NCBI GenBank assembly: GCA_022545895.1
Contig: JAKEIK010000307.1
Coordinates: forward strand, 1 to 43,901
Length of the DNA: 43,901 bases
From: Nitrososphaeraceae archaeon
GTDB taxonomy: Archaea; Thermoproteota; Nitrososphaeria; Nitrososphaerales; Nitrososphaeraceae
Reading direction: 5' to 3'
The position numbers and the translations under genes are program-made. Below, one piece after another: positions 32,887-41,341 of this stretch (the stretch's first letter is position 1; every line of letters begins with the position of its first letter). The notes under the pieces are model-generated. The model worked only from the letters and a program-made list of their open reading frames with translations, did no database searches and was not told where the DNA came from.

Positions 32887-33624
32887 CTACTCTTTATAAT
32901 GCCCCTCCTCTGACAGAGCAAACTCATTTCCATATATGATGCTCAAAAGTTGTGAATGAGTCAGACTCTTTCTATCACCGAAGAACAACACTCGCTTATT
33001 CAAGGCTAGTACGTAGTCGGCGTAATGCATCACAACATGCATGTTATGGGATATAAGAAAAAGTGTTATTCCAGCTTCTTTTTTTAAATTATTCACCTTG
33101 TCGTAGATGGGTTCCTCGGCACCTATGTCTACGCCAGAGGTTGGTTCATCAAAAAGGAGCACAGTTGGATTGTCTACGATAGCCCAGGCGATCAAAACAC
33201 GCTGTAGCTCTCCACCAGAAAGTGATCCAAGGGTCTGCCTGAGAATATCTTTCTCCAAACCCACTGACTTTATGCATGTATCAAAATCTGTTTTGCATTT
33301 GAACCTCAGAAATTCCTCTACCGATATGGGTAAATCCGTAGAGACAAGGCTTTGAGGAACATAGCCCATTCTTATCTTATCGTTCCACTTTATCGTTCCT
33401 GAGTATGGAATCAAATTCAATAGGGCTCTGAATAGAGTGGACTTACCACCTCCATTAGGGCCAACGATTGCTAAAGATGTCCCCTTCTTCACATTGAAAC
33501 TTACTTCTTCTAGAATTGTCTTGTTCTGTGATCTGACGCTTAGCTCAGAGACAACCAGTATATCTCTAGCTTCGGCTTGCGGCTGGTTAGAACCATCAGT
33601 CGCTGCTCTGTGGGTGTCAGACAA
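32887..33624 (-). CDS. ABC transporter ATP-binding protein (ZnuC/MntA-like)
   Basis: ATPase subunit of the metal importer. Walker A VGPNGGGKSTLFRALL, signature LSGGELQRVLIAWA, Walker B VLLFDEPTSGVD and switch HNMHVV are intact, and MGYVPQS is the Q-loop typical of Mn/Zn ATPases. The first ~20 residues (Thr/Ala/Gln-rich) lie ahead of the domain. The start is TTG. It is the first gene of a two-gene operon with the permease. The binding protein, if there is one, must be encoded elsewhere. Confidence 0.92.
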   Translation of the reverse strand: MSDTHRAATDGSNQPQAEARDILVVSELSVRSQNKTILEEVSFNVKKGTSLAIVGPNGGGKSTLFRALLNLIPYSGTIKWNDKIRMGYVPQSLVSTDLPISVEEFLRFKCKTDFDTCIKSVGLEKDILRQTLGSLSGGELQRVLIAWAIVDNPTVLLFDEPTSGVDIGAEEPIYDKVNNLKKEAGITLFLISHNMHVVMHYADYVLALNKRVLFFGDRKSLTHSQLLSIIYGNEFALSEEGHYKE

Positions 33625-33718
33625 CTTCAGTTGTTAATTAGTGTACCGTAAAAGTCTTACGATCTTTAATATCACACGAACTAAAAATCATGAGCATTAG
33701 CTTTGCACTTCACTGCGG

Positions 33719-34333
33719 TTAATTGTGGTTATCGTGCTTATACTTATGATGTACTTTTGCAGCTAATATCAGAGAAGGAATCATGATGACAGGGAAAATG
33801 ACCGCCACGTCAAAACTAAGAAATGAGAGTCCCGTAGAAATGACGTAAAGTGATGGAATAATAGCCAAATTAATGAACATTTTTTTCCTCGTACGATTTT
33901 CCAGATCTTTGGCTTGTAAATTTTTTCTATTTCCTAGAATCCACCACAGTAACATTAACATCATCGAATTGAATATTTGTAATAATGACAAAACTGCTAC
34001 TCCTTCCCAATTCCTATATCGTAATTCAGCAACGGTGGTAATTGGGGTTATAAGTATCAAAACAAAAAATGCTATCAAGATTAGCGTAATGATCTCAGTT
34101 GGGTGTTTTAGGTAGTCAAAAAAATACATAGAAAAAACCCAAAAAACCGAAATCACCGCAAAACTGCTTATGAGTCCATACAAGTTATAAAAGAAATCTT
34201 TCATTTCATCAGGATTAACCTGACCATTAACAATTGTTGGAGGGACGAGATTATATGCAAGTATTGTGATAGCGACAAGGAGCACAGAGTCACTGAAATT
34301 CTTTAATCGTTCTGTTGTTAGGAGATTGGGCAT
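33719..34333 (-). CDS. TMEM175-family (DUF1211) potassium channel-like protein
   Basis: A 204-residue membrane protein of about five to six helices. The N-terminal helix RLKNFSDSVLLVAITILAYNL contains the RxxxFSDxxxAIxxTLL-type signature that lines the pore in prokaryotic TMEM175 channels. A single repeat, as in bacteria and archaea, would assemble as a tetramer. Selectivity for potassium is inferred from the family. It has ATG start and is independent of the metal transporter upstream, with a ~95-base gap. Confidence 0.85.
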   Translation of the reverse strand: MPNLLTTERLKNFSDSVLLVAITILAYNLVPPTIVNGQVNPDEMKDFFYNLYGLISSFAVISVFWVFSMYFFDYLKHPTEIITLILIAFFVLILITPITTVAELRYRNWEGVAVLSLLQIFNSMMLMLLWWILGNRKNLQAKDLENRTRKKMFINLAIIPSLYVISTGLSFLSFDVAVIFPVIMIPSLILAAKVHHKYKHDNHN

Positions 34334-34533
34334 TAAATGACTATACCATTATTTACTAGTTATATGTTCCATGAAAACTTACAAAGCTGAACTAAAAACA
34401 CAACGCAGAATCAAACAGATCACTTACCGTCAAAAAATGACTTTTGCGACTGTACTTAAATACTTCCAACAGTGCATCATCGTGTGGTAAGGGTAAGAGA
34501 AAGTAGTATGAATAATTATCATTTTTTCACCTA

Positions 34534-34644
34534 TGCTAATTGCTTCGTCCTTTGGAATTGCGTCTGATAAATTTGCAGCCGGTCAAGCAATTCAAGCCCA
34601 AACTTCAAAGAAAGAAGTATTGGTAACACATTTGGCTATCTAGC
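34534..34644 (+). pseudogene. Signal-peptide remnant of an exported protein
   Basis: The frame MLIASSFGIASDKFAAGQAI, then QAQTSKKEVLVTHLAI, ends in a TAG. It looks like the start of an exported protein, a hydrophobic run followed by an AxA-type site. The five residues before the ATG (IIIIF SP) extend the hydrophobic run but lack a start; an ATG at 34509 leads in from another frame. With only 36 residues it is probably a truncated gene. Confidence 0.4.
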
Positions 34645-34684
34645 GGGGAGTAACTGCAATTTCTGATTTATCGTAATTTCAATA

Positions 34685-34715
34685 CAATATAGGATTTGAG
34701 CTCAAATTTGGTATT
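34685..34715. repeat. 31-base direct repeat, copy 1
   Basis: CAATATAGGATTTGAGCTCA and the next 11 bases are identical to 36038-36068. The core ATTTGAGCTCAAAT is a perfect 14-base palindrome. Weaker similarity continues for about 30 bases beyond. This copy lies some 60-70 bases upstream of a TATA candidate (GTATAAATG) of the hydrolase gene, where a regulatory site could sit. Confidence 0.7.
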
Positions 34716-34786
34716 ATATCATAGTCTTAGAAACGCTAAAGAAAACTCTAATAGTAAGTTGAAATCGTGTATAAATGAATTAGCAG

Positions 34787-35815
34787 ATGCATTACACAAA
34801 AAAATCAAAGAAAGCACAACCTAACCATATTATATCTTCATTTATTTTGTTGTTTGTGTTGATTATTTCCTTTTCAATAGTAACTAATATCCACATTGTA
34901 TATGGTCAAACAAATCAAACTATAGCGGAGAATGAAGACTTACTGAATATACAAGATATCCCAGCAAAAAAAGTTCAGGTAGGAGATATTGAAATTGCAT
35001 ATAAGATGTTAGGAAAAGGTGACCCTATTTTACTTTTCAATGGCGCTTCTGATGGTATGGATGCCTGGGACCCGTCCTTTCCAAGGATTCTTTCTTCAAA
35101 TCACACAGTAATTGCGTTTGATAGTCGTGGACTTGGAAATACAACAAGTGGTTCTAAACCATACACTTATCAGCAACTAGCAAACGATAGTGCTGGTTTG
35201 CTTGATGCTCTGAAAATACCAAAAGCAGATGTTATGGGATATTCTCTTGGATCATATATAGCCCAACAGCTTGCAATTATGTATCCAGATAAGGTTAACA
35301 GTCTTGTACTTGTTGGTTCATCATGTGGCGGAAAAGATCATACACCTAAACCACTTGAGTTTCTAAAATTGCAATCCGAAATTGTAAACAAATCTCTAAA
35401 TAATGTTTCTATTTCTCAGGAGGAGATGAAAGGGCTTGTATCTGCTTCATTAGGATCGGGATGGATAAGACTGCATCCTGAATCCCTTGAGAACATTCCA
35501 ACTTTACAGCAAGCAAAGCCTGGGCTTTCCCCTGACGCAATAAATAATCAGTATAACGTAGGAAAACATTGGGAGGACAATCCAAACTGGAGTGGTGCTT
35601 GTGATGAGCTTGCGAAAACAGCCAGACCTACTTTGGTCATAACTGGAACTGATGATAATAATTACCAGCCGTATGTTAATTCTTTAAAGATTGTAGAAAA
35701 GATTCCAGGAGCCTGGCTCGTACAGATTAAAGATGCTGGACATGCAGTAATGGATCAATATCCGGAAGAGATCGGTAAGATAGTAAATACATTTCTATCA
35801 TCGATATCTAATTAG
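34787..35815 (+). CDS. Exported alpha/beta hydrolase
   Basis: A 342-residue protein with a Lys-rich N-terminus and a hydrophobic segment ending IVYGQTNQ, so it is exported or anchored outside. The hydrolase core follows: oxyanion region LLFNGASDGMDAW, DSRGLGNT, nucleophile GYSLGSY with Ser153, acid in ITGTDDNN (~289), and base in AGHAVMDQYP (His319). The triad is complete. The family includes esterases, peroxidases and lactonases, so the substrate is open. The gene is bracketed by the two copies of a 31-base repeat. Confidence 0.9.
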   Translation: MHYTKKSKKAQPNHIISSFILLFVLIISFSIVTNIHIVYGQTNQTIAENEDLLNIQDIPAKKVQVGDIEIAYKMLGKGDPILLFNGASDGMDAWDPSFPRILSSNHTVIAFDSRGLGNTTSGSKPYTYQQLANDSAGLLDALKIPKADVMGYSLGSYIAQQLAIMYPDKVNSLVLVGSSCGGKDHTPKPLEFLKLQSEIVNKSLNNVSISQEEMKGLVSASLGSGWIRLHPESLENIPTLQQAKPGLSPDAINNQYNVGKHWEDNPNWSGACDELAKTARPTLVITGTDDNNYQPYVNSLKIVEKIPGAWLVQIKDAGHAVMDQYPEEIGKIVNTFLSSISN

Positions 35816-35855
35816 CTGTCACGATGTAAGCAAATCGGATCACATCGCATCAATC

Positions 35856-35915
35856 TATTCTCGAATTGGGATTCGAACCCTCTTGTTTCACTTGGGGATT
35901 CATACCTTCTATGGT
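35856..35915. repeat. Dispersed T-arm-like repeat, copy 1
   Basis: The sequence ATTCTCGAATTGGGATTCGA leads into ACCC, then TTGTTTCACTTGGGGATTCA and TACC. Copy 3 at 42708 matches most of these positions and copy 2 at 39821 matches the first ~30. The reverse complement holds GGGTTCGAATCCC, the T-loop core of a tRNA, but the 5-bp stem and the rest of a cloverleaf are absent. Confidence 0.65.
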
Positions 35916-36037
35916 AATATGCTTCATAATGAATAACTGCGGATGAAAATCATCATAAAAGATAGCAGATCTTAAAAATAGGAAAGAAATAACGTCGGTC
36001 CAGGTCAGAGAGATGCTATACACTAGAGTATGTAATC

Positions 36038-36068
36038 CAATATAGGATTTGAGCTCAAATTTGGTATT
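36038..36068. repeat. 31-base direct repeat, copy 2
   Basis: Identical to 34685-34715. It lies 238 bases upstream of the NDH-2 fusion gene and downstream of the hydrolase gene, so the two copies enclose a 1.3-kb segment holding the hydrolase. Confidence 0.7.
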
Positions 36069-36305
36069 TATAATATCTTAGCATCAGAAATCCTAAAGCC
36101 TACCTCAATTAATAGCGATGTCGTAACTATCATTCCTTAGAATAACTCGATCAGTGTGTGATAATACACTTTAATTTCAAAATGAATGGTGGTTGTATAG
36201 TTCCTGTAGGACCATGAACCTTATCCATGAAGGGGACTATCAAATTAATTAATAAGTCTCTAACATGTGTAATCATATAGCGTGAAGCTGCAGAAGTAAT
36301 TAATA

Positions 36306-38300
36306 ATGAACAAGAGAAAAGCAACAGAAATCAGAGTAGATTTTTCTCTTAAACGCGAGGTATTATTCGTTGTAATAGGGGCAATGTTAGGGGCAGTATC
36401 TATGCTTATTCCAACTGTTTTTGAAGTTGGAATGGGCATACCCTATTATGTTACATGGGTAGCGTTTGGTCATGTCATAGGGGTTTACTCTTCTAATGCG
36501 GCTTTTGCAGGAATAGTAATTCATGCAATAACTGCTATTTCAATAGGCATTGTTATCGGAGTTTTTCTATACAAAACTGGAATATTGAACATAAGTAAGA
36601 TTTCAAATGGTTTCCTTTATGGGTTACTCGCGGGTTCCGTAATCCTAGTTGTTTTTTTCATACCTGTTTACTTTTTAATATTGCTACCAGAGATAAATCG
36701 TACGATAGAAACCATGACGCAATCATCCTATAGTGAATATGAGACAACATCACCTAATTACAGCTTCCCTTTAGTGATCTCAAGTTATGTTATTATGCAT
36801 CTAGTTTTTGGTATCACTGTAGGACTTATTTCATCTACTTTATCAATAAAGTTTGGTAGCCGGTATAGATGTTCAAAATGTGACGTTTCCTTTTCCAGGA
36901 TCGATTCATATCAAAAACATCTAGAACTTATTCATGGAGAGAAGCCGATTCGATTAACTCGCATTTTGATTTTAGGAGGAGGATTTGCAGGAATTGAAGT
37001 TCTTCGACAGCTTCAGAAAGCATTTCAGAATGATATAGGAATAGATATAACACTCGTAAGTAGAGACAACTTTTTCCTCTTTACACCCATGTTACCTGAG
37101 ATATCATCAGGAATGATAGAGACAAGGCATATCGTAACACCCTTGAGAGTTTTTTGCAATAGAGCAAAATTTTATGAGGCTAATATAGAATCAATTGATC
37201 TGGACAAGAAGCAAGTTGTTATCAGCCATCAAATCGGAAAGCAAACAAATCCTATTGAGTGGCGTAGCCATATCCTGAAATATGATTACTTAATCATAGC
37301 ATTAGGAAATGAGACGAACTTCTTTGGGATGGATGGGGCAGCTAAACAAGCATTTACACTAAAGAGCCTAGGTGATGCGATAGTTTTACGCAATCATGTA
37401 ATAAATATGTTAGAACAGGCTGATATTGAACATGCAGATCTTGACCTCAGGAAAAGCTTGTTGACTTTTGTGGTAGTTGGAGGAGGGTTTTCTGGTGTTG
37501 AAATTGTCGGGGAATTAAATGACTTTGTACTTGATTCAATAAAACATTTTTACCACAATCTACAAAAAACTTATACGAGGATAGTTCTTGTGAATTCGGG
37601 TGGAAGGATCCTTCCTGAGGTAACTGAGGAACTAGCAGAGTTTGCATTACAAAAAATAAGAAAAAATGGAGTAGAAGTATTGTTGAATACACGTGTGATT
37701 GATGTAACATCATTTAGTGTTAGACTAGATAATGGGATCGATATTTCAACCCAGACAATTATCTGGGCTGGAGGAGGAAAGCCTCCAAGCTTACAATCGG
37801 CTCTTTCATGCGAGCACGATAAATCTGGGAGAATAGTAACCAACAATTTTCTGGAGGTTCTTGGATACACTGATTCCATTATGGCGCTCGGTGACTGTGC
37901 GTGTATTACCGATCCTAATACGGGAAAGCCCTGTCCACCAACAGCTCAACACGCAATAAGACAGGGAAAGGTTGCGGCAATTAATCTAATCTCTAGAATC
38001 AAAGATCAGGAAAATAGTAAGAAGTCATTTGATTACAAGACAAAAGGGGTTATGACATTGATAGGTAGGAGAAATGGTGTTGGTATTTTACTTGGATTTA
38101 AGGTTCATGGATTTACAGCTTGGTGGTTTTGGCGTTCATACTATCTGCTGAACCTTCCCACCGTAGAGAAAAAATTGCGGGTTATGGTTGACTGGTTTAT
38201 AGACCTATTCTTCAAACGAGATGTAACCAGGCTTAAATCAACCACCGAAGAACCGCCTCTTAGATCGAAAGCATCTGATCATTCATCTGTCAAAGTATGA
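36306..38300 (+). CDS. Fusion of a membrane domain, a C2H2 zinc finger and a type II NADH dehydrogenase
   Basis: Three parts are visible in 664 residues. Residues ~18-182 form about five hydrophobic helices. Residues 189-210 are a canonical C2H2 finger, CSKCDVSFSRIDSYQKHLEL then IH (C189, C192, H205, H210). From ~218 an NDH-2-type flavoprotein begins: ILILGGGFAGIEVL for FAD, the redox-helix region FTPMLPEISSGMIE, VVVGGGFSGVEIVGEL for NADH, and MALGDCACI before the C-terminal membrane-associated region. It should pass electrons from NAD(P)H to quinone at the cytoplasmic face. NDH-2 proteins normally attach by amphipathic C-terminal helices, so an integral N-terminal domain plus a finger is unusual. 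ATG start; a frame break between the parts is excluded because the frame is continuous. Confidence 0.9.
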   Translation: MNKRKATEIRVDFSLKREVLFVVIGAMLGAVSMLIPTVFEVGMGIPYYVTWVAFGHVIGVYSSNAAFAGIVIHAITAISIGIVIGVFLYKTGILNISKISNGFLYGLLAGSVILVVFFIPVYFLILLPEINRTIETMTQSSYSEYETTSPNYSFPLVISSYVIMHLVFGITVGLISSTLSIKFGSRYRCSKCDVSFSRIDSYQKHLELIHGEKPIRLTRILILGGGFAGIEVLRQLQKAFQNDIGIDITLVSRDNFFLFTPMLPEISSGMIETRHIVTPLRVFCNRAKFYEANIESIDLDKKQVVISHQIGKQTNPIEWRSHILKYDYLIIALGNETNFFGMDGAAKQAFTLKSLGDAIVLRNHVINMLEQADIEHADLDLRKSLLTFVVVGGGFSGVEIVGELNDFVLDSIKHFYHNLQKTYTRIVLVNSGGRILPEVTEELAEFALQKIRKNGVEVLLNTRVIDVTSFSVRLDNGIDISTQTIIWAGGGKPPSLQSALSCEHDKSGRIVTNNFLEVLGYTDSIMALGDCACITDPNTGKPCPPTAQHAIRQGKVAAINLISRIKDQENSKKSFDYKTKGVMTLIGRRNGVGILLGFKVHGFTAWWFWRSYYLLNLPTVEKKLRVMVDWFIDLFFKRDVTRLKSTTEEPPLRSKASDHSSVKV

Positions 38301-38345
38301 TGAATCTGCAATCTACACAATAATATGCTCTCAATTTAACCATAC

Positions 38346-39425
38346 TTATTTTGTCGTATTTCCTGAAGGTACAACAATTAGATTAAAGTCTGAGCGTTCA
38401 ACAAAGTCTCCTAAATTTTGTCCTTGCACTCCATCTACACTTACTACGACATCAACTGGACCAGGTTTATCAAACTTAACTGTTTGGGTTCCCGTGCCAT
38501 CAAGTGCCTTTTGATCATGTAGATCTTCTAGCACGCTATTATTGAGCCCAGTAACTTTGAAACTGTAACTAACACCCGGGACAGTAGTTTGAGAGCTGTC
38601 CATAAACAGAATACCAAATTGTGTTGGAGTTCCAGATTTTATTGATGGTGGTTGCCACAGTAACTCAATGTAGTATGTGCCACGACCTGTTTGCAATGTT
38701 ATTGGTGGCTTTGGAATTTCAGGTTGACTTTTCGGTACAGGAGGCTGACCTTGTCCGGTTGATAGAAGTTCGAATTGGTACAGAACAGGAGGATTTCCTG
38801 CAGTTACATCAGCGAAGGTCTGTGCCTTAACTGGATAAGGCATGTCTTTATTTATCCAAATTTTGTTGTCGACACCTTTGTGCCATGCTATGACAGTAGT
38901 GTCAAAAGATCCAGCAGGCACGGAAATCTTTTCCTGCCCTGTTGGAGAAATTGGCGGGCCTCCTATTGATGCTATCTTTCCCCAGTAAGCAGCACTTAAC
39001 GACTGACCTGGCTTTGCAACAAAGGCTGCAAGCCACTGTAGTGAACTTTCATAGGCACTTCTATAAGGAGACATGGATGGCGGAATCTGCGAACTACCCA
39101 AAGCTGTTAGATCCAAATCACTTAGATGGAACGTTCCGTTTATTATTGCTCCTTGGTCATTGACATACACCGGAGCTACCCAATAATGACCTGTACTGTT
39201 AAATTCTTTAAAATATATAGTCATTGTAAATGGCTGCCCCTGATTTGTGTCGTGACTTTGTATTTTATATGTAACATACATGTTGGCTTTTACTCCTTGA
39301 CCAACGTACCAATTGTTATCAGCCGCGGCCAACCGACCAAAACCAGAACTCAAAATTACAAGCACGCTCATAATCACAACTAATTTAACTATCTTACTAA
39401 AGTACGGTAAGTTGTCCTTACTCAT
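38346..39425 (-). CDS. Exported protein of unknown function
   Basis: A 359-residue protein with a Lys-containing N-terminus and a hydrophobic signal segment ending GRLAAADNN. The rest is strand-rich: a domain with YVTYKIQSHD and MTIYFKEFNSTG, then ISVPAGSFDTTVIAWHKG and IWINKDMPYPVKAQTFADV, a Pro-rich linker (VPKSQPEIPKPP, ~235-250), then a second beta domain ending FNLIVVPSG. The middle resembles repeats of lipid- or sugar-binding exported proteins, but I cannot name a family. Its location is the cell surface. It is convergent with the NDH-2 fusion gene, 45 bases apart. Confidence 0.75.
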   Translation of the reverse strand: MSKDNLPYFSKIVKLVVIMSVLVILSSGFGRLAAADNNWYVGQGVKANMYVTYKIQSHDTNQGQPFTMTIYFKEFNSTGHYWVAPVYVNDQGAIINGTFHLSDLDLTALGSSQIPPSMSPYRSAYESSLQWLAAFVAKPGQSLSAAYWGKIASIGGPPISPTGQEKISVPAGSFDTTVIAWHKGVDNKIWINKDMPYPVKAQTFADVTAGNPPVLYQFELLSTGQGQPPVPKSQPEIPKPPITLQTGRGTYYIELLWQPPSIKSGTPTQFGILFMDSSQTTVPGVSYSFKVTGLNNSVLEDLHDQKALDGTGTQTVKFDKPGPVDVVVSVDGVQGQNLGDFVERSDFNLIVVPSGNTTK

Positions 39426-39531
39426 TGTATTCTATATTGGCGTTCAAAATTATATATCTTAGGTAACTATGTTATCTCTATACTGGACTGCTTAGTTTCT
39501 AATAGTTACCATTTATGAAAAAAATGAGTAA

Positions 39532-39714
39532 AATGCCATATCACCTGAACTAGTAGCCGGAGTTATTCTAAAAGTGGTCAAAACCGATTGCCGTGACTTT
39601 AGAAATATTGGAGCTGAGGATGCGAAATTGATTTAAGACGTTAGAAGTAATAATTCTGATAAGGAATTTCAAACGCTCATGAAAAAGCAATGGCATCTAG
39701 GGCTCGTTTCATGA
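39532..39714 (+). pseudogene. Decayed gene with in-frame stop
   Basis: Following a TAA at 39529 the frame reads ISPELVAGVILKVVKTDCRD then FRNIGAEDAKLI, a TAA at 39634-39636, and continues DVRSNNSDKEFQTLMKKQWH to a TGA. Both parts have clear protein character, but there is no start codon and there is an internal stop (a GAA-to-TAA change would explain it). The family is not recognised. Confidence 0.5.
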
Positions 39715-39820
39715 GATAAAATCAACACGTCTTGTGATTGTGATTATACTCTTCTGGATTAACTCTACATATGGTAAATTAGCGCTACTTGTACCAACAT
39801 CACCAATGTACCGCGGAATC

Positions 39821-39880
39821 TTATTCTCGGAGTAGGATTCGAATCCTTTTGCTTAATCTCAGTCATTCCTTGGTATAGTT
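39821..39880. repeat. Dispersed T-arm-like repeat, copy 2
   Basis: TTATTCTCGGAGTAGGATTC continues with GAATCC. Here the core AGGATTCGAATCCT is a perfect 14-base palindrome. Similarity to copies 1 and 3 fades after about 30 bases. It lies 40-100 bases upstream of the sugar dehydrogenase start, and its right part runs into that gene's likely promoter (GGTATAGTTATAAAT). Confidence 0.5.
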
Positions 39881-39923
39881 ATAAATATCTACTAACAACT
39901 ATAACTTAGAATTGAATAATTCT

Positions 39924-41264
39924 ATGCAGAATAGAATTCTATATTTGACAATCTCTAGCATACTTTTAATTCTCATTTCTGCAGTTTTCGCACAACGTAC
40001 TTCCGTCCTCGCTCAAGATACTACAACAACAAATAGCAACGTACCTAAACTCAAGGATGCAAGTCTGAAAGTAGAGAAAATTCTTACCGGCCTTAATTTA
40101 CCAACCAACATTGCGTTCATAGACAATAAGGACTTCATAATACTCGAGAAGAATGGTACGGTCAAAATGGCAGTTGATGGTAACGTCATTGATAAACCAT
40201 TGTTGAAGGTCAATGTATCAAACGGATTCTTTCAAGGCATGTTAGGAATTGCAATTGCGCACTCTAATAAGAATATTAATGCGACTGCTACTAGTAGTAG
40301 GGAACCACTATCTGTTTTCCTCTTTTATACTGAAGACAAGGGAAATGGGAATACTCCAATTGGAAATAGGCTTTATCGATATGAGCTAGTAAATGACAAA
40401 TTGATCAATCCAAAATTGTTACTCGATTTGCCAGCAATACCAAATTCATACGGTAATGGTGGAGCCATTACTATTGGTTCGGATAATTATATTTACCTAA
40501 CGATAGGTTCGGCTAGTACTGATAATTATCATCCTCATACTATGACACTTAATTACAGAAATAGTACGATAGTCGATGGAAGAGCAGGAATACTTAGAAT
40601 AACACAGGATGGCAAACCCGTAGGTCATGGGATCCTAGGTGATAAATATCCGTTAAATCTCTATTATGCGTACGGAATAGAGAATAGTTATGGTATCGAT
40701 TTTGATCCTGTAACGAATAACTTATGGGATGTTGAAAATGATGGCAGTCTCAATGATGAAGTAAATCTCGTCAAGCCAGGATTTAATAGCGGATATGGAA
40801 TGATTACAGGTTTGAGTGTCGAGTCTCCGGCAGTTCCTCCTGCTCTCGTTAATTTTAGCGGAAAGGGGATCTACAAGGATCCAGAATTTGTATGGGTTAA
40901 AAAACCAGTTGTAACAGGAATGAAATTCCTTACGTCAGATAAATTGGGTAACCAATATCAGGATGACCTGTTCATAGGAGGATTTCTAGATGGCAGGATA
41001 TATCACTTTCGTCTAAATGCAGATAGAACCCATCTAGAATTACCACAATCTCTCAGTTCACGATCTCTAGCCTCGTCTGACCTTCCTAAAGCCGAGCCCA
41101 TAATATTTGGTGAGGGCTTTGGAGGGATTAGCAATCTCGTTGTAAGTCCTGATGGATATTTATATGTAGTATCGGTCGGAACTGGGAATATCTATAGAAT
41201 CGATTCAGCTAATACTTCTAAGACATCTTCTACTAGCACCACATCTTCTAACTTTCACTCTTGA
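39924..41264 (+). CDS. Exported PQQ-dependent sugar dehydrogenase-like protein (GSDH family)
   Basis: A ~446-residue six-bladed propeller protein with a signal peptide (LYLTISSILLILISAVFA). Family features include LNLPTNIAFIDNKDFIILEK, NGGAITIGSDNYIYLTIG, YAYGIENSYGIDFDP and WVKKPVVTGMKF. Soluble glucose dehydrogenases oxidise sugars with PQQ and calcium outside the membrane. Where they usually have GxRNxxG, with the Arg contacting PQQ, this protein has GIENSYG, so cofactor binding may be altered. The track's TTG start (39912) is four codons upstream; I use the ATG. A Ser/Thr-rich tail ends the protein. Confidence 0.85.
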   Translation: MQNRILYLTISSILLILISAVFAQRTSVLAQDTTTTNSNVPKLKDASLKVEKILTGLNLPTNIAFIDNKDFIILEKNGTVKMAVDGNVIDKPLLKVNVSNGFFQGMLGIAIAHSNKNINATATSSREPLSVFLFYTEDKGNGNTPIGNRLYRYELVNDKLINPKLLLDLPAIPNSYGNGGAITIGSDNYIYLTIGSASTDNYHPHTMTLNYRNSTIVDGRAGILRITQDGKPVGHGILGDKYPLNLYYAYGIENSYGIDFDPVTNNLWDVENDGSLNDEVNLVKPGFNSGYGMITGLSVESPAVPPALVNFSGKGIYKDPEFVWVKKPVVTGMKFLTSDKLGNQYQDDLFIGGFLDGRIYHFRLNADRTHLELPQSLSSRSLASSDLPKAEPIIFGEGFGGISNLVVSPDGYLYVVSVGTGNIYRIDSANTSKTSSTSTTSSNFHS

Positions 41265-41341
41265 TTATTGATATTAGCTCAAGTAGAGTTAGCTCGAAGT
41301 AGTGATGAAACCTTATTTACGTCTGATATGATTTAGGATGC

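Noticed and set aside
34685-36068. Insertion sequence around the hydrolase gene
   Set aside because: The bracketing repeats are direct, no transposase or target-site duplication is seen, and both copies sit where promoters would be.
37447-37879. Minus-strand ORFs inside the NDH-2 fusion gene
   Set aside because: Antisense shadows of a strongly conserved coding region.
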